Shown here piece after piece: positions 1-8,452 of a stretch of DNA of 64,000 nt. Below the pieces are notes generated by a model that made no database searches, had not been told where the DNA came from, and worked only from the letters and a program-made list of their open reading frames with translations. The number at the start of each line of letters is the position of its first letter. Positions within the stretch are counted from its first letter, which is position 1. This DNA is from a virus: positions 1 through 64,000 of the IMG/VR virus record IMGVR_UViG_3300033149_004284, one strand, 5' to 3'. Made by a program: the position numbers and the translations under genes.

Positions 1-1
1 T

Positions 2-868
2 ACAGGCAATGAGCGTATTCAATTCAATGCCGCTGGCACGGTTCAAGTCTTGGGCGCAGATGTTACGATGGATTCTGATCTGACGGTATCTGGCGGCGTC
101 AACGTCGGCACGGCGACGGGGGCGGCGACTAATCAAGTGGCCATTGGTGCTCCTCCTAGCTCCCTGCTGACAATTGGCATGACCATCAATCAGGCTGGCA
201 ACGACGATGAAATCCTAGCATTTCAATCTAGCGATGTAGCGCATGGAGGCACAGACATTGCGGATACAGACACATATGGAACTATCCAAAAGGCTGGTGG
301 GGTCGCTGGCGGACTGAAGATTACTGGACTGAGGGACGCTGATGGGCCCAACCGCCAGGCACTTCTCTTGGCGGGATTTTTGGGCGAGAATGCAGACACA
401 ACCAAAAGTGCAACTGGGACGGCTATTATCGAAATGGACGCAGCGCAGATTAGTGGAACTGGAGACGCTGATTTGGTAGCCAACGGGAATATTGTTGCCA
501 TTCGGGCACATCGGGATGGAGGATTCGCCACTATCTGGATTCTTGATGAGGATGGCGATGTATACATAGATGGAACCCAGAATACATATGATAAATACGA
601 CGACGCAGTGATGGCCTGGGACGCGACTAGGGTGTTGGCAGACAGGGGTGCGGAAATTTTGCGCTATAACAAGAAATCTCTTGTAAGAGCGGGAGTTATG
701 TCACCTGCTGGCTGGATAAGCCAAAGGGGTACGACGAAGCTATTGATGGGTGCTGTTGGACAACTTTGGCAACAGGATCAGCGGGCCGACGCCGAACGCG
801 AGGCAATCCGGGCAGAGATATTGGTGTTACAGAAGCGATTGAATAGTATAGAGGGGAGAGACCAATGA
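2..868 (+). CDS. Tail fibre-like protein, C-terminal part (partial)
   Basis: The frame is open from base 2, so the true start lies outside the window; 288 residues are visible. Most of it is Gly/Ala/Thr/Asp-rich beta-type sequence (for example SGGVNVGTATGAATNQ), typical of fibre shafts. The end has RYNKKSLVRAGVM, then KLLMGAVGQLW, then about 30 residues with a coiled-coil pattern (ADAEREAIRAEILVLQKRL). Similar endings are known from siphophage fibre or tail-tip proteins; trimer formation by this tail is inference. The stop overlaps the next ATG by four bases, which suggests coupled translation in the tail operon. Confidence 0.75.
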   Translation, partial: TGNERIQFNAAGTVQVLGADVTMDSDLTVSGGVNVGTATGAATNQVAIGAPPSSLLTIGMTINQAGNDDEILAFQSSDVAHGGTDIADTDTYGTIQKAGGVAGGLKITGLRDADGPNRQALLLAGFLGENADTTKSATGTAIIEMDAAQISGTGDADLVANGNIVAIRAHRDGGFATIWILDEDGDVYIDGTQNTYDKYDDAVMAWDATRVLADRGAEILRYNKKSLVRAGVMSPAGWISQRGTTKLLMGAVGQLWQQDQRADAEREAIRAEILVLQKRLNSIEGRDQ

Positions 869-1302
869 CTGAAGTCAGCATTCCTAATCACCAACTGATT
901 GACAACTCCCGTAACGACCATGCGGGGGTAGTGCTCAGAGCCTTGCGGAAACTTTTGCCTCTCAACATTCCGCTGGATGGCGGGCTTCGAGTAAGGAAGT
1001 TGCTCAGGGCTATCACAGAACACCTTGAGGATGTAGAGAGCCTGCGGATGGATACTTTGAAGACACTCGCGGTGTTGGATGAGAATGGCAATTTCGCCCA
1101 TGAAGAGGGAAGTCCTGCCACGTCTGTGCAATTCAGAGATACCGAGGCGGCGATGCAATTCGCTGAGTTCTACAATGAGCTCATGCAGAAGACATTCGAC
1201 ACTGACCTTACCCTGACCAGGGCGCATCTCCAGGACGATAAGCATGTCTGGCAAGGCAAAACTGAAATACTCACAGAACTTGGTGATTTGCTGGAGGAAT
1301 AA
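865..1302 (+). CDS. Tail-module protein, DUF1617-like
   Basis: A 145-aa, mostly helical acidic protein. The pattern (a helix with LRALRKLLPLNIPL, a second helix AITEHLEDVESLRMDTLK, then KTLAVLDENGN) resembles the DUF1617 family, small proteins encoded next to tail fibres. Function is unknown. The start overlaps the fibre stop (ATGA) and the stop overlaps the next ATG (TAATG), so it sits inside a coupled tail/lysis operon. The family match is from memory of the pattern, not a search. Confidence 0.7.
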   Translation: MTEVSIPNHQLIDNSRNDHAGVVLRALRKLLPLNIPLDGGLRVRKLLRAITEHLEDVESLRMDTLKTLAVLDENGNFAHEEGSPATSVQFRDTEAAMQFAEFYNELMQKTFDTDLTLTRAHLQDDKHVWQGKTEILTELGDLLEE

Positions 1303-2852
1303 TGCTAGGCTATCCCACTACGCGGCGTTGGCATGTCAGTCAGAGATTTGGAGACCATCCCGACTGGTATGCTCCCTATAATCTGGCTGGCCATGAGGGA
1401 GTCGATTTTGCTTGTCCAGCGGGAACGCCAGTCTTTGCAAGCCATGACGGATGGTGTGAGCCAAGATGGAGAACTGCCTATGGAGAGCACGTCTATCTTT
1501 ACGGAGACGAGTGCTTGACTCTTTATGCCCATCTTAGTAAGATCAGTGTGGCTATGGGTCAGCGAGTGAAACGAGGGGAACAGATAGGGGAATCGGGGAA
1601 CACAGGCCGAACAACTGGCCCCCACCTCCATTTGGGCTTGAAAGTGAATGGGGTGCTGAACGGCCCATATAAAGATTGGATTGATCCTGTGCCGTACTTT
1701 GAGAAGGAGGATGTTATGACTAAGACCACAATGCATGTTCAGAGAGTTGAATCATGGATGGAGCAGGCTATCCGTGACCTGGGGGCCGATTGGGTGAAGT
1801 TAGTAAACCCTCCAGCTGGGCCAGACCCGATGCCGCGCGTGGCGAACAAGCTAGTTCGGTTATGGACAGACGACATAGACGCTGGATACATTCGCCGAGG
1901 GGAGGAGGGAGGCCGTGACTTTGTACGTAGGATGTTGCCAGAATGGAGAGGTCGCCCGTGGGCTACCTGCTACTCCCTTGCGAATGAGCCAGAGTGTAAC
2001 AATCCAGATAGCAACCCAGACGCCTTAGCCCATTTATGTGGCTATTCTATTGGGGCGATGAAGGAAGCCAGTGCGAACGGCATCCGAGTAGTCATTCTGG
2101 ACTTACCAGAAGGTAACCCATCAGGCGACGAGGGGGCAGTTCGCTGGAAATTAGAACAACTGGCTCCTGCGGTGCAGATGGCTGGGGTATTGGGGCACTA
2201 TGTTGGCCTTCATGCCTACTGGCGACCCGATGTCGAGGGGCCACTTGGCCGATGGCATGCTTTGGGCCGCATCGAGTGGGATATGGCCCAATGGATAGGC
2301 AAGGGTGTAACCTCCATGGGTGTAACCTCTAGCCCGCGTGTGCTCCTGACCGAGTGGGGAGTAGACGGTGGTATCGCAGGCCGCACTCCAAAGGAAGGCT
2401 GGCGTAAACTATATCCTGATCCACAGACATATTTCCACGAGGTGGCAGAGGGTGAGAAGCGACTTCGAGACTTACCTTGGATCATCGCGGCATTCCTATT
2501 CGACTTCGGCTACGAGGAACCTTGGTACCACTATGATCACGACGAGGGGGCAACCAGAAGCATCATAGGAGCGATGCAGGCATTACCTGACGAAGCCAGC
2601 TCAATAGCTCCCGTAGAGGAGTCCTCAGTGTCTGATATCGCATGGGCCAAATCTGCGCTCGGCAGCTGGCCCGCGACCATGAAAGACGCAAGGATCAATC
2701 ATGAGGAATGGATTATGCAAGACCCTGATAATCCGTGGCGCTACATTTCGCGGGTCGATACGACTGACACCTACTATGTAGTAGTGCTCGACCCCAATAC
2801 ATGGAAGCGAGTGCGAGCCACTTTAGTAGGCCAAACAACAGACTTGCTCTAA
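1302..2852 (+). CDS. Two-domain cell-wall hydrolase: M23 peptidase plus TIM-barrel glycosidase-like domain
   Basis: A 516-aa protein. Residues about 8-135 form an M23 (LytM-type) zinc metallopeptidase: H31-x3-D35 (GHEGVDF), H77 and the HLH motif H108/H110 (GPHLHLGL) are all present. Residues about 145-430 look like a (beta/alpha)8 hydrolase of clan GH-A type: SLANEPE near 229 offers the acid/base Glu and LLTEWGVD the nucleophile Glu351. The last 80 residues are of unknown fold. No signal peptide is visible. It probably cuts peptidoglycan peptides and a glycan, as an endolysin or a tail-associated wall hydrolase; the nearby holin-like genes favour lysis. The glycosidase assignment is less certain than M23. 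Confidence 0.85.
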   Translation: MLGYPTTRRWHVSQRFGDHPDWYAPYNLAGHEGVDFACPAGTPVFASHDGWCEPRWRTAYGEHVYLYGDECLTLYAHLSKISVAMGQRVKRGEQIGESGNTGRTTGPHLHLGLKVNGVLNGPYKDWIDPVPYFEKEDVMTKTTMHVQRVESWMEQAIRDLGADWVKLVNPPAGPDPMPRVANKLVRLWTDDIDAGYIRRGEEGGRDFVRRMLPEWRGRPWATCYSLANEPECNNPDSNPDALAHLCGYSIGAMKEASANGIRVVILDLPEGNPSGDEGAVRWKLEQLAPAVQMAGVLGHYVGLHAYWRPDVEGPLGRWHALGRIEWDMAQWIGKGVTSMGVTSSPRVLLTEWGVDGGIAGRTPKEGWRKLYPDPQTYFHEVAEGEKRLRDLPWIIAAFLFDFGYEEPWYHYDHDEGATRSIIGAMQALPDEASSIAPVEESSVSDIAWAKSALGSWPATMKDARINHEEWIMQDPDNPWRYISRVDTTDTYYVVVLDPNTWKRVRATLVGQTTDLL

Positions 2853-2880
2853 GATGATACAGAAGCGTGGAAAGTGTTAG

Positions 2881-2985
2881 ATGGTAAGGTACTGTGAGAG
2901 GCAACTTGTGGAGATGATGCGCCTGGCCATGTACCATATCTTGCCCAGGGCCAATTTCGAGGCTATAATAAAAAGTAACTGGTGA
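2881..2985 (+). CDS. Small ORF, 34 aa, unknown
   Basis: In the 151-base gap after the hydrolase there is a short frame starting MVRYCERQLVEMMRLAM and ending in TGA at 2983-2985. A GGAAAG stretch lies before the ATG. Nothing in it is recognised. It may be a real small tail-operon gene or chance; the rest of the gap holds only the GGGAGG ribosome site of the next gene. Confidence 0.4.
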   Translation: MVRYCERQLVEMMRLAMYHILPRANFEAIIKSNW

Positions 2986-3003
2986 ACAACTAGGGAGGTA
3001 GAA

Positions 3004-3513
3004 ATGCAAGCAACATTGGCACGAACACTGAGCACACACTTCGATGTGGTGTGTCGGGGGCCAGACGGGAAACTCAAGTGGACGGATGAGTTCGATAACC
3101 TGGTGGTGAACGCCGGCCTGGACGACAGTCTGGACAAACACCTCAAAGGGTCGTCTTACACAGCGGCCTGGTATGTTGGGCTTACTGATGGTACTCCATC
3201 ATTTGCCGCAGGCGACACAGAATCTAGCCATGCTGGTTGGACTGAGGTAACTGCATACGATGAGGCGAACCGCCAGACACTTACGCTTGGTTCGGTCTCA
3301 GGGCAGTCGGTGGATAACTCGGCTTCCAAGGCAGTCTTTACCATCGATACCAACGACACTACAGTCGGTGGAGCCTTCATCACTACTACTGCTACCAAGG
3401 GCGGTAGCGTGGATACTCTCTATGGTGGAGGAGCTTTCACAGCGGGTGACAAGACGATTGATGACGGGGACTCCCTCACCCTGACAATAACCTGTACCGC
3501 TGCTGCGAGCTGA
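3004..3513 (+). CDS. Phage tail-fibre-associated protein (AWYVGLTDGTP family)
   Basis: A 169-aa protein with a helical first 50 residues and a beta-rich remainder. The strings WYVGLTDGTPSFAAGD, SHAGWTEVTAYDE and VGGAFITT are hallmarks of a small protein family common in tail modules of siphophages and metagenomic phage contigs; its exact structural role is not known. It is preceded by GGGAGG at good spacing and followed directly by a 46-aa gene. Confidence 0.8.
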   Translation: MQATLARTLSTHFDVVCRGPDGKLKWTDEFDNLVVNAGLDDSLDKHLKGSSYTAAWYVGLTDGTPSFAAGDTESSHAGWTEVTAYDEANRQTLTLGSVSGQSVDNSASKAVFTIDTNDTTVGGAFITTTATKGGSVDTLYGGGAFTAGDKTIDDGDSLTLTITCTAAAS

Positions 3514-3540
3514 CTCTAAGCTCACAACTAAGGGTAAGGT

Positions 3541-3681
3541 ATGGCTAGAAAGTGGTTGGAGGTTCTGTCAAAGCGTAACAGAACCTCCAAAACGAAGCGG
3601 CTCTACGAGGACGGTCAGTCCACCAACAAGTACAGTTGGGACGGTACGCTCCTGTATTATGATAGGAGACTGGGATTTTGA
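3541..3681 (+). CDS. Small basic protein, 46 aa
   Basis: A short frame (MARKWLEVLSKRNRTSKTKR at its start) ends in TGA at 3679-3681, which overlaps the ATG of the following tail protein in a TGATG arrangement. GGTAAGG precedes its ATG. The coupling to the next gene and the neat fit between two tail genes support it being real. It is rich in Lys and Arg in the first half. No function can be assigned. Confidence 0.65.
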   Translation: MARKWLEVLSKRNRTSKTKRLYEDGQSTNKYSWDGTLLYYDRRLGF

Positions 3682-6407
3682 TGCTCCGAGAACCATCCTT
3701 GAAAGAAAACAGCACATATGAGATCACACTTGCTGGCGGCGATATAGTTGAAGTTGGCAACAGGCAAATTACGGATTTCGAGCCTCATGTCAAGCTAAGT
3801 CGCTGGGGAGGCGAGTGCTTCGTCAAAGTTGGTCTTTCACCCCAAAGGAAGATTTTGCCTGTTCTAGAAGACGGTAAAATCAAATGGATTGATAGGGATA
3901 CGGAAGCCTACTTCTATGCACTGGAACCCAGGACTGTCGTCGCCAAAAATAAGGCAGGTATAGCTAGTGAGTTCGGCCAATGTGAACTTGGAGGTTTTGA
4001 ATTTGAGGTTATCTTCAAGAAGAAGCCAGCTACTAACGAGATTATCTTCAATATTGAAACACAGGGACTCAAGTTCTACTACCAACCGCCACTTACACAA
4101 GAGGAAATTGCTGATGGGGCAATCGGACCAGAAAACGTAGTTGGCTCCTATGCTGTCTACCATGCCACCAGAACGAACATGCACACCTCTGAGGCAGATG
4201 CGGAAAAGTACAGATGTGGCAAAGCCTTTCATATCTATCGGCCAAAGATGACCGATGCAGAAGGAAACTGGACTTGGGAAGAGCTGAATATTGAGAATGG
4301 AATTCTGTCCATTACTTGCCCCCAAGAGTTTCTGGATAATGCTATTTATCCTATAAGTAGCAAGGGAACGAAGTTCGGATATGAAACACTGGGGTCTTAT
4401 AGTTTTAGCGCAATTCCTGATGGGGCAATTATAGGAAGTATTTTTACTCTATCCGAGGCTGGGGATGCTTCTAAGATGACATTGGGGCTTAGCCTGTTTT
4501 TGGATTCGATAGAAGAGAATAGCGTTGTGGTTATTCAAGGTAAAGGCGAGCTTCCTATTAAACAAGCAAGAATTGGAGACCTTGTTTTAGGTTACGATTT
4601 AGACAGGGAGAGAGTATCTTACAATAAAATCACCCGCTTGCATAGCCATAAGATAAAGGGATACATAGAAATCAATGGCCTGAAACTGACGCCAGATCAT
4701 TTGGTGTATGTTGAAAAGGGTTGGAGAAAAGCAGACGAGATTAGAGAAGGAGACAAGGTATTCGATGGACAAAGATGGATTGTTGTAAAAAAGGCCATTC
4801 CTCACGATGAATCAGTAGTTGCATATCATTTTGAGATAGAAGATGAACACAATTGCTTCGCCAACGGCATACTTGTTCACAATTTTGAGATCGCGTTTAA
4901 GGCAGCAATTTACGATTCATCTTTGGATTTAGTCGAACACGGAACAACCGATGAAGGAACTACAACCCAAGAAGCAGAGAAGTGGTATGATGTAGCCTTT
5001 GGCACCTCTCCAAGTCTGGCTGCTGGGGATTATTGGTTAGTTTTTAGTAGCGATGATCCAGGAGCCTACGCCTTCAATAAACTGTGCTACGATGTTGGCG
5101 CAGAGAATCAAGGAATGGGCGACGATACATCATGCGCTAGCTACGGAAGTTTATGGCCTGCCACTATATCCCTCGATGAACAAAATAACTACAAATACTC
5201 CATTTATTGTACGTACACGGCGGGGGCACAGCCTGAAGACTATCCCGTATCTCTATCCCTCTCACGCGTGGCTACAGCGGCAGCGTCGGGTCAGGCAGGA
5301 ACTCTTGGCAGCGCATCGCTAGGGCGGGCAGCTGGGGTATCTGATGGGGGGCAAGCTGGGACGCTGGCTGGTGCGTCGCTGACTAGGTCAGTGGGGCTAT
5401 CACCAACGAGGGTGGCAGGAATTGGAGCCGCCATTTCTTTGGCTAGGTCAGTGGGGGTGAGTGATACCGCTCTAGGCGTAAGCCTGGGCACGATGACTTT
5501 GGACCGAGAAGGCGGAATCTCGACGGCGGCTCTGGCTGCTGTAATAGCTGATGCTTCCCTAGCAAGACAAACAGGACTGACAGATTCAGGGCAAGCGACA
5601 GGCTTGGGTGTACTAGACCTAGAACGAGTCGATGCAATATCAGCAGCGGGAGTAGCAGCTGCCTTGGCGAGTACCTCTCTGGCAAGATTAGCAGGGATGT
5701 CAGCAACAAGAGTAGCAGGGGTCAAGGCCGCCATATCCTTGGCCAGGGCTGCTGGATTGAGCGACGCGGCTCTAGCTGTAAGTCTGGGTACAATAGCTCT
5801 GGACCGAAATGCCACTATCTCGGCTGTGGCTCTGGCAGTGGCATTAGCAAGTGCCTCCTTGACAAGGCAGATAGGATTGACAGATGCAGGCGTGGCTGCC
5901 ACTCAATCTGCTGCCTCCTTGTTGAGACGGGCAGGACTAAGTGCTGAGTCTTTGGCCTCGGCCTTGGCCGCAGCAGCACTTTCGAGGTCGGATGGAGCAA
6001 CTCTAACAGCCTCAGCTCAGGCCCTAGCAGATGCCCTCCTGGGCATATTTCAAGGGCTGGCGGCTTCCCCTAGACTAGACTTCAAATCTTCACTTACCCT
6101 AGACCGCTCCCTGGGACTGACCTCCTCAGGAGCAGCTGCAACAGAGGCACTTACAGCCTCAGCCTTAGCCCTAGGCGTGGACGCAAGTGCTTTGGCTTCA
6201 GCCACTACCTCAATGACATTGACTAGGCAACAGGTCATCTCGTTGCTTGTCGAAGTAGTCGTGATTGCGTCCCTTGGATTCGTAGAAGTCGCAGAGACAT
6301 TGCTGAATACCATCTCGGCCAGCGACACGAGCTCGACTAACCTGGCTGTCAGTGAGACGCTTCTTGGCAAGATCGCTGTTAGCGACTTGGGGGATGAAAA
6401 TGGCTAA
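3681..6407 (+). CDS. Large tail protein with inserted intein-like HINT domain and 16 tandem 20-aa repeats
   Basis: A 908-aa protein. Residues about 1-250 match a family of phage tail proteins (YYQPPLTQEEIADGAIG, PENVVGSYAVYHATR, GKAFHIYRPKM). A beta-sandwich follows but is interrupted at residues 276-401 by an intein-like domain. The flanks (LSLFLD and FEIAFKAAIYDSS) would join into one continuous strand if it were removed. After the second half of the sandwich (to about 525) come sixteen 20-residue repeats (532-851; consensus roughly GLSxxxxAxxLAxAsLaR), then a short C-terminal domain. The start is ATG at 3681, coupled to the upstream TGA; a TTG three bases earlier is an alternative. Likely a virion surface or fibre component. 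Confidence 0.85.
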   Translation: MLREPSLKENSTYEITLAGGDIVEVGNRQITDFEPHVKLSRWGGECFVKVGLSPQRKILPVLEDGKIKWIDRDTEAYFYALEPRTVVAKNKAGIASEFGQCELGGFEFEVIFKKKPATNEIIFNIETQGLKFYYQPPLTQEEIADGAIGPENVVGSYAVYHATRTNMHTSEADAEKYRCGKAFHIYRPKMTDAEGNWTWEELNIENGILSITCPQEFLDNAIYPISSKGTKFGYETLGSYSFSAIPDGAIIGSIFTLSEAGDASKMTLGLSLFLDSIEENSVVVIQGKGELPIKQARIGDLVLGYDLDRERVSYNKITRLHSHKIKGYIEINGLKLTPDHLVYVEKGWRKADEIREGDKVFDGQRWIVVKKAIPHDESVVAYHFEIEDEHNCFANGILVHNFEIAFKAAIYDSSLDLVEHGTTDEGTTTQEAEKWYDVAFGTSPSLAAGDYWLVFSSDDPGAYAFNKLCYDVGAENQGMGDDTSCASYGSLWPATISLDEQNNYKYSIYCTYTAGAQPEDYPVSLSLSRVATAAASGQAGTLGSASLGRAAGVSDGGQAGTLAGASLTRSVGLSPTRVAGIGAAISLARSVGVSDTALGVSLGTMTLDREGGISTAALAAVIADASLARQTGLTDSGQATGLGVLDLERVDAISAAGVAAALASTSLARLAGMSATRVAGVKAAISLARAAGLSDAALAVSLGTIALDRNATISAVALAVALASASLTRQIGLTDAGVAATQSAASLLRRAGLSAESLASALAAAALSRSDGATLTASAQALADALLGIFQGLAASPRLDFKSSLTLDRSLGLTSSGAAATEALTASALALGVDASALASATTSMTLTRQQVISLLVEVVVIASLGFVEVAETLLNTISASDTSSTNLAVSETLLGKIAVSDLGDENG
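4506..4883 (+). other. Intein-like (HINT/BIL) domain inside the tail protein
   Basis: Residues 276-401 of the 908-aa protein. Block A runs from Ser276 (SIEENSVVVIQGKG, then PIKQARIGDLVLGYD), block B has the T-x-x-H motif in LTPDHLVYV, and the C-terminal blocks read YHFEIEDEHNCFANG then ILVHN with the usual His-Asn pair. At about 126 residues there is no room for a homing endonuclease. The +1 residue is Phe, not Cys/Ser/Thr, which is atypical for standard splicing and recalls bacterial intein-like domains. Whether it splices or cleaves cannot be told from sequence. Confidence 0.8.
5274..6233 (+). repeat. Sixteen in-frame tandem repeats of 60 bases (20 residues)
   Basis: The region encodes 16 consecutive units of exactly 20 residues with no gaps, such as GLSPTRVAGIGAAISLARSV and GMSATRVAGVKAAISLARAA. 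A second level is visible: units 3-6 (from 5394) closely match units 8-11 (from 5694), giving a 300-base higher-order period. The spacing is perfect while the sequence has diverged, which indicates selection on length. A repetitive fibre or solenoid fold is likely but inferred. Confidence 0.9.
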
Positions 6408-6699
6408 CGTGTATGATATAGGCGACCTAGTCAAGGTCGCAGGAGCCTTCACAGATGTGGACGACCAGGACGTCGACCCAACGACCGTCACCTTTAAATT
6501 CACTGACCCCTCAGGCAATACTACTACGTACATCTACGAAACTGACGACGAATTAGTCCAAGACTCAAAGGGCCACTATCATGCGAATGTCAGCATTGAT
6601 GAGGCAGGGACTTGGTTCTACCGATGGGAGAGTACGGGTACGGGCCAGGCTGCTGAAGAGGGTCACTTCGTGGTGCGGAGGTCAAACATTGCGACATAG
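6400..6699 (+). CDS. Tail-module Ig-like domain protein
   Basis: A 99-aa beta-rich protein (MANVYDIGDLVKVAGAFTD, DPTTVTFKFTDPSGN, GTWFYRWESTG, EEGHFVVRRS). This pattern is a widespread small phage protein with an Ig-like fold found in head-tail and tail modules. ATG 6400 is chosen because GGGGGA lies six bases upstream; the start overlaps the end of the large tail gene. The precise role in the virion is not known. Confidence 0.8.
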   Translation: MANVYDIGDLVKVAGAFTDVDDQDVDPTTVTFKFTDPSGNTTTYIYETDDELVQDSKGHYHANVSIDEAGTWFYRWESTGTGQAAEEGHFVVRRSNIAT

Positions 6700-6803
6700 T
6701 CCACGGAACCGTGATTGCATACTATCCCTAGTGGGGTGAGAATAGAAACATCCCCATAGGTAGTAGGTGGCTTAGACATCACACAAAAAATAGGGAGATC
6801 ACA

Positions 6804-7082
6804 ATGGGGGTTTCTTTCGAGGTCTTTGTTCCCGTGATAGTTGCCTGTTTCGCTGCTATCTTGAGAGTTTACAGTTACAGCCACAAGGTAGCCCGCGACA
6901 TCGAGGCCAGGGATATCAAAGACAAGGAAGCCATTCTCAGGAAGTTGGATGGGTTAGTAACAGACATCCAGGGGATGAAAGTGGCCTTAACCAACCGTCT
7001 AACTAGGATTGAGACGACGCTCTCCATTGATCCACCTGGGAAGGCTTCACTTGATCCCCCTGGGAAGGTTTTGAGGAAATGA
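6804..7082 (+). CDS. Small membrane-anchored coiled-coil protein (XhlA/holin-like)
   Basis: A 92-aa protein with one N-terminal membrane segment (FEVFVPVIVACFAAILRVY) followed by a charged helix (ARDIEARDIKDKEAILRKLD, TRIETTLS). The layout recalls XhlA-type lysis proteins, though these usually have the helix first and the membrane segment last, so the match is loose. The last 20 residues hold a duplicated DPPGK motif from a 24-base direct repeat. GGGAG precedes the ATG. The preceding gap 6700-6803 shows nothing else. Confidence 0.55.
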   Translation: MGVSFEVFVPVIVACFAAILRVYSYSHKVARDIEARDIKDKEAILRKLDGLVTDIQGMKVALTNRLTRIETTLSIDPPGKASLDPPGKVLRK

Positions 7083-7486
7083 CCATTACTGATGTGTATA
7101 AGCAGCGTCATGCGGGGAGGATGGCGGGGCTTTTTGAGTTAGACCCTGAAGACCCCGACTATGAGGTCTTTGGTAGGCCAACTCACATCGCAGTTGGGAG
7201 CGGGACTTTGACTTCAGGGGAAGCCAGCAAATTGACTGCCCTGGTGAACGAAGTCGCCAGACAGCCGATCACGGCCAGATGGCGGACTGGGGGCAATTCA
7301 GACATAGCCAGATTCTCGGCCATCTTCACCAAGGGGGTTGGCAACGCTACCTGGAAGGAGATAGGGCTGTTCAATGCGGGGTCAGGTGGGGATATGCTGG
7401 TGAGGGACGAGAATGCGGATGGATACTGTACTAAGACAGCCTCTCAAGTCAAGGTTGTGGTATGCCAGTTGCGTATCAGTGGCTAG
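7079..7486 (+). CDS. Tail-fibre/collar-type protein (EIGLFNA family)
   Basis: A 135-aa protein with HIAVGSGTLTSGEASKLTALV, a central ARFSAIFTKGVGNATWKEIG and GLFNAGSGGDMLVRD. The EIGLFNA...ML.R motif is typical of a phage tail-collar-like family. It overlaps the previous stop by four bases. The next gene is a longer paralogue with a foreign domain inserted after the same EIGLFNA motif. Confidence 0.75.
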   Translation: MTITDVYKQRHAGRMAGLFELDPEDPDYEVFGRPTHIAVGSGTLTSGEASKLTALVNEVARQPITARWRTGGNSDIARFSAIFTKGVGNATWKEIGLFNAGSGGDMLVRDENADGYCTKTASQVKVVVCQLRISG

Positions 7487-7507
7487 CTAAAGCTAGGAAA
7501 GGTGTCT

Positions 7508-8449
7508 ATGAGAGACTGGTTTGGTAGGCTATTCAGATTCCTTAATCCATCCAGTAAGATCACTATTTACGAAGACCTGGTAACCGATACCTATAGGCTA
7601 TTACATGCTAAGTGGTTGCTGGGAGGGGATGCCCAGGACGCGCCTGGCGACTATTCAGACCCCGCCATTCCTGACTATGTAGCAGTAGGAACTGGGCAGT
7701 GGGAACTAGGCAGTGGAGCGAAGGTCAAGACGGCCCTGAAAGCTGAGATGGCACGGGTGCAGGTTCAGACTAAGCAAGTGAAAGACCTGGGCTTGACTGC
7801 TAGATTGACAGCAGTGTTTCCTCCAGGTACAGCGACCATGGCCTGGCATGAGATAGGGCTGTTCAATGCGCCTGAGATAGCTACTACCATCTCCGAATGC
7901 GACTCGGAGGGCACTGCTCCCGCCTGGACTTACGGGGATAATAGCGGAAGTCTGGAGCTAGTAGCATACCGCCAGGGATCAGCTTGCCTGGAGGCAGTTG
8001 GAACTGCGCCCAGCCCAAGGTTTGTGAACTCGATTTTAGATGTTACTCCCAACATTACTACTGCGGGCTACTTCCAGCTATACTACTATGTAGATGCCAT
8101 CACGCATCTAGCAGGTAACCTTGAGATTAAAATTGGGAACGATAGTAGTAACTACTGGCAATTCAATACCGCTCATGGAGATATCGAGGCAGGCTGGCAG
8201 TGGTTATCCTTCAAGGTCAGTGAAAGGAGCTCTGAGACAGGCAGTCCTGACATAGGCCAGACTATCAACTACTTCTATCTGGGATACAGTGCGCCTCTGG
8301 GTGGCTCCCTCCTCGATAGGATAGACTTCATTCGGATGTTTGAGGAGAACGGAGATATGTATACTCGCCATGAGATGGTAGCGAGTAACACGAAAGGCGT
8401 CAATGAAGCCAAACACGTCATTGCGAAATTACAGATAAAGGGAGGCTAG
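7508..8449 (+). CDS. Paralogue of the 7079 gene with an inserted carbohydrate-binding-like domain
   Basis: A 313-aa protein. The first about 120 residues (YVAVGTGQWELGSGAKV ... WHEIGLFNAPE) and the last about 40 (NGDMYTRHEMV ... KHVIAKLQIKGG) align with the 135-aa neighbour. Between them sit about 155 residues of beta-rich sequence (ECDSEGTAPAWTYGDN, RLDF-type strands such as YFQLYYYVDAI, LDRIDFIRMF) resembling a jelly-roll binding domain. ATG 7508 is preferred over GTG 7502 because AGGAAAGG is five bases upstream. It probably adds sugar binding to a tail component; this is inference. Confidence 0.75.
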   Translation: MRDWFGRLFRFLNPSSKITIYEDLVTDTYRLLHAKWLLGGDAQDAPGDYSDPAIPDYVAVGTGQWELGSGAKVKTALKAEMARVQVQTKQVKDLGLTARLTAVFPPGTATMAWHEIGLFNAPEIATTISECDSEGTAPAWTYGDNSGSLELVAYRQGSACLEAVGTAPSPRFVNSILDVTPNITTAGYFQLYYYVDAITHLAGNLEIKIGNDSSNYWQFNTAHGDIEAGWQWLSFKVSERSSETGSPDIGQTINYFYLGYSAPLGGSLLDRIDFIRMFEENGDMYTRHEMVASNTKGVNEAKHVIAKLQIKGG

Positions 8450-8452
8450 GGC

